From assembly GCA_964635975.1 (NCBI GenBank), contig CAZWPO010000015.1, forward strand, positions 8,003 through 72,002: a DNA stretch of 64,000 nt, in the 5' to 3' direction. Positions 62,329 to 64,000 of the stretch are shown here, piece after piece. A program made the position numbers and the translations under genes. This DNA is from UBA5314 sp964635975. GTDB lineage: Bacteria; Bacillota; Syntrophomonadia; Syntrophomonadales; Syntrophomonadaceae. Below the pieces are notes generated by a model. It searched no databases. It saw nothing but the letters and a program-made list of their open reading frames with translations, and was not told where the DNA came from. Numbering within the stretch: position 1 is the first letter of the stretch; each line of letters opens with the position of its first letter.

Positions 62329-64000
62329 ATGAAGAAATTCATAGCGTTTTTTACGTTAATAATATTAATGTTAGGAGTTTTATCACCTGTTATAGCGCAC
62401 AATGATACGACTGATCAAAACATATTAATTCCCATCGACACTCCCAATAGTTCATTTACTTTCCAGGAAACAAATAACATAACTAATCCAACCGAAGATA
62501 CCCAAGAGTCTAGTATTACAACTCCGGCTCAAAATAGCGTAAGTTCAGGGAGTGGCGATCTTACTTCTGATTCAAATACAACGACTCAGGATAAATTACA
62601 GAAACAAGAATTAAGCCGTACTGAAATTACAAGCATGAGAAAGGATAACTGCCGTTTCTATAAAAATGAAGACGGAACAGTCACTGCAGAACTTCAATTA
62701 ACACCGAATAATACAGATACGGACACTTCTGATACAAGCCTCTCACTTTCAGATGGGCCAACCCCATTATATAAAAATAAATCCCAGCGCTTTACGGTTG
62801 AGTTTCCTCGTAAGCTTGAAAACAAAATATTCGATTTTGCGGTGCAGAATAGTACGCTGCAGATGAGCCTGGGCAGTAAGATGTCTGTTAACAAAAATGT
62901 TACCGCCAGATTGAAGAAAGATACTATCAGCTACTCGAATTACCTGCCTTCCACTGATTTTTCCTATAAAAACCTGAAAAATGGCGTCAAGGAATCAATC
63001 ATATTGAAAGATTCGAAAAGCCCAACCACATTTTCCTTTTTACTCAACGCCAGCCACCTGAAATGGGCGGAAGAGGAAGATGGTAGAATTGCCTTTACAT
63101 CGTTGGACACTGATAAAGTACTTTTTTACATAGAGCCTGCCTATGCCACTGATGATAAAGGGAATAAACTGCAGTCTGTAAAACAGACCATAAGCTCTGG
63201 ATCAGAAGGACTGATTCTAAATGTAGCATTGGACTCTAAAGAACTGGCTGGCGCTGCCTACCCTATTACAATAGATCCTACAATAACTCTCAGCCCGGAT
63301 GATGCTACGGGAATGGATACATATCTTGAATATGATGATGACCATACCAGTTACTACGAAGAGGATTATGCTCCCCAGATTGATGTATATACGGGAAATG
63401 GAAATAGAGCTCGAGGATTAATTAAATTCGACCTTTCAACTATCCCTATGGGCAATGTATCATCGGCCTCCATAAAACTATACAGTAGCAGCACGTATTC
63501 CCCGCGTGACGTATATGCCTATCGTGTATCTGAAGAATGGCTGGAATCAGAGGCTGATTGGACTCATCGAGAATTCGACACTTTGTGGAGTCAAGCGGGC
63601 GGTTCATATGCATCCGGTCCAGCTTTATTTACTGAATCTGCCGCATATACTGGATATCTATATACTGCTAACATCACTTCAATAGTTAACGGATGGGTAA
63701 GACATACTACACCTAACAATGGTCTTATATTGATCGCGGAGGGGGACTTAATCGATCGAGATGGTGATGGTTATTACAGTGAGTATGACGGTAATTCCGG
63801 TTACTATTTTTCATTCTATTCTTCAAATTATGGGACATCAAAATACTACCCTCAACTAGTAATAACCTATACTGCCGATACCACAGCTCCCACTACTAGA
63901 ATAACCGCACCATCCAAAAATTCTACTATATCAGGAAACGTCAATTTTACTGCTACTGCTTCTGATTCATATGGAATAGAACGAGTTGAATTTTACGCCA
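62329..64000 (+). CDS. Large secreted DNRLRE-domain protein, 3' end outside window
   Basis: An open frame of at least 557 codons running off the window. A signal peptide (MKKFIAFFTLIILMLGVLS, about 1-24) is followed by a Ser/Thr/Asn-rich linker to about 90 and a beta-rich region (about 120-320). A DNRLRE domain comes next (about 322-512, with IKFDLSTIPMG, SASIKLY, VNGWVRHTTPNNGLILIA and YYPQLVITYT), then an Ig-like domain (TAPTTRITAPSKNSTISG). This start is common in RHS/YD-repeat and other giant surface proteins of Firmicutes; which kind cannot be told here. GAGGAG lies about 10 nt upstream of ATG 62329. Confidence 0.85.
   Translation, partial: MKKFIAFFTLIILMLGVLSPVIAHNDTTDQNILIPIDTPNSSFTFQETNNITNPTEDTQESSITTPAQNSVSSGSGDLTSDSNTTTQDKLQKQELSRTEITSMRKDNCRFYKNEDGTVTAELQLTPNNTDTDTSDTSLSLSDGPTPLYKNKSQRFTVEFPRKLENKIFDFAVQNSTLQMSLGSKMSVNKNVTARLKKDTISYSNYLPSTDFSYKNLKNGVKESIILKDSKSPTTFSFLLNASHLKWAEEEDGRIAFTSLDTDKVLFYIEPAYATDDKGNKLQSVKQTISSGSEGLILNVALDSKELAGAAYPITIDPTITLSPDDATGMDTYLEYDDDHTSYYEEDYAPQIDVYTGNGNRARGLIKFDLSTIPMGNVSSASIKLYSSSTYSPRDVYAYRVSEEWLESEADWTHREFDTLWSQAGGSYASGPALFTESAAYTGYLYTANITSIVNGWVRHTTPNNGLILIAEGDLIDRDGDGYYSEYDGNSGYYFSFYSSNYGTSKYYPQLVITYTADTTAPTTRITAPSKNSTISGNVNFTATASDSYGIERVEFYA

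Overview
The window looks like a chromosomal segment of an anaerobic, spore-forming Clostridia-type Firmicute with syntrophic fatty-acid-oxidiser traits; something close to the Syntrophomonadaceae is my inference, not a database result. Supporting signs are two acyl-CoA dehydrogenase loci, one with adjacent EtfBA, a CoA-transferase, two thiolases, a molybdate/tungstate uptake operon, a Spo0E-type sporulation phosphatase, strong GGAGG ribosome-binding sites, frequent TTG/GTG starts and moderate GC. No rRNA, CRISPR array, replication origin or intact prophage was seen.

Layout. 1-5.8 kb: a MalT-type ATPase regulator with a SARP-like C-terminus and a cellulose-synthase-like glycosyltransferase with a PilZ (c-di-GMP) domain. 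6-8.5 kb: a small Cys-rich protein, a secreted stalk-domain protein and a GNAT acetyltransferase. 8.6-14.1 kb: a reverse-strand modA-modB-modC-modA-modD operon with a divergent helix-turn-helix/periplasmic-binding-fold regulator, plus repeats in the shared promoter region. 14-18.5 kb: small membrane and sporulation-related genes, degenerate ORFs and a FapA/DUF342 protein. 19-26 kb: a thioesterase, a sigma-54 activator and, behind a consensus -24/-12 promoter, an operon for acyl-CoA dehydrogenase, CoA-transferase, thiolase and SDR dehydrogenase. 26.6-28.4 kb: a radical SAM/SPASM enzyme and a Nif11-like peptide, a probable RiPP pair. 28.5-36.3 kb: cell-wall and stalk-domain proteins, a homocysteine methyltransferase/MTHFR fusion, tRNA-Leu(GAG), a lipid kinase, a LysE transporter and a Cys-rich Mop protein. 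36.6-40.2 kb: a MarR regulator and acyl-CoA dehydrogenase-etfB-etfA. 40.3-60.2 kb: four GGDEF+HD-GYP proteins and a hybrid histidine kinase interspersed with a VanX-like peptidase, amidohydrolase, ilvE, a structured RNA candidate, a possible ComK-like protein, phosphomannomutase and a second thiolase. 60.4-61.6 kb: a decayed IS3-family element carrying a group II intron remnant. 62.3 kb to the end: the start of a large secreted DNRLRE-domain protein.

How it fits together. The beta-oxidation enzymes and Etf pair would move acyl-CoA electrons to flavoprotein carriers. Molybdate or tungstate uptake would feed metalloenzymes such as formate dehydrogenases (inference). The c-di-GMP proteins probably tune surface polysaccharide, with the PilZ glycosyltransferase as the only visible effector. 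The least explained items are the Nif11/radical SAM pair, a 152-bp structured repeat found twice and each time sandwiched between two copies of the local terminator hairpin, and a roughly 180-nt structured RNA candidate with its own promoter and terminator.
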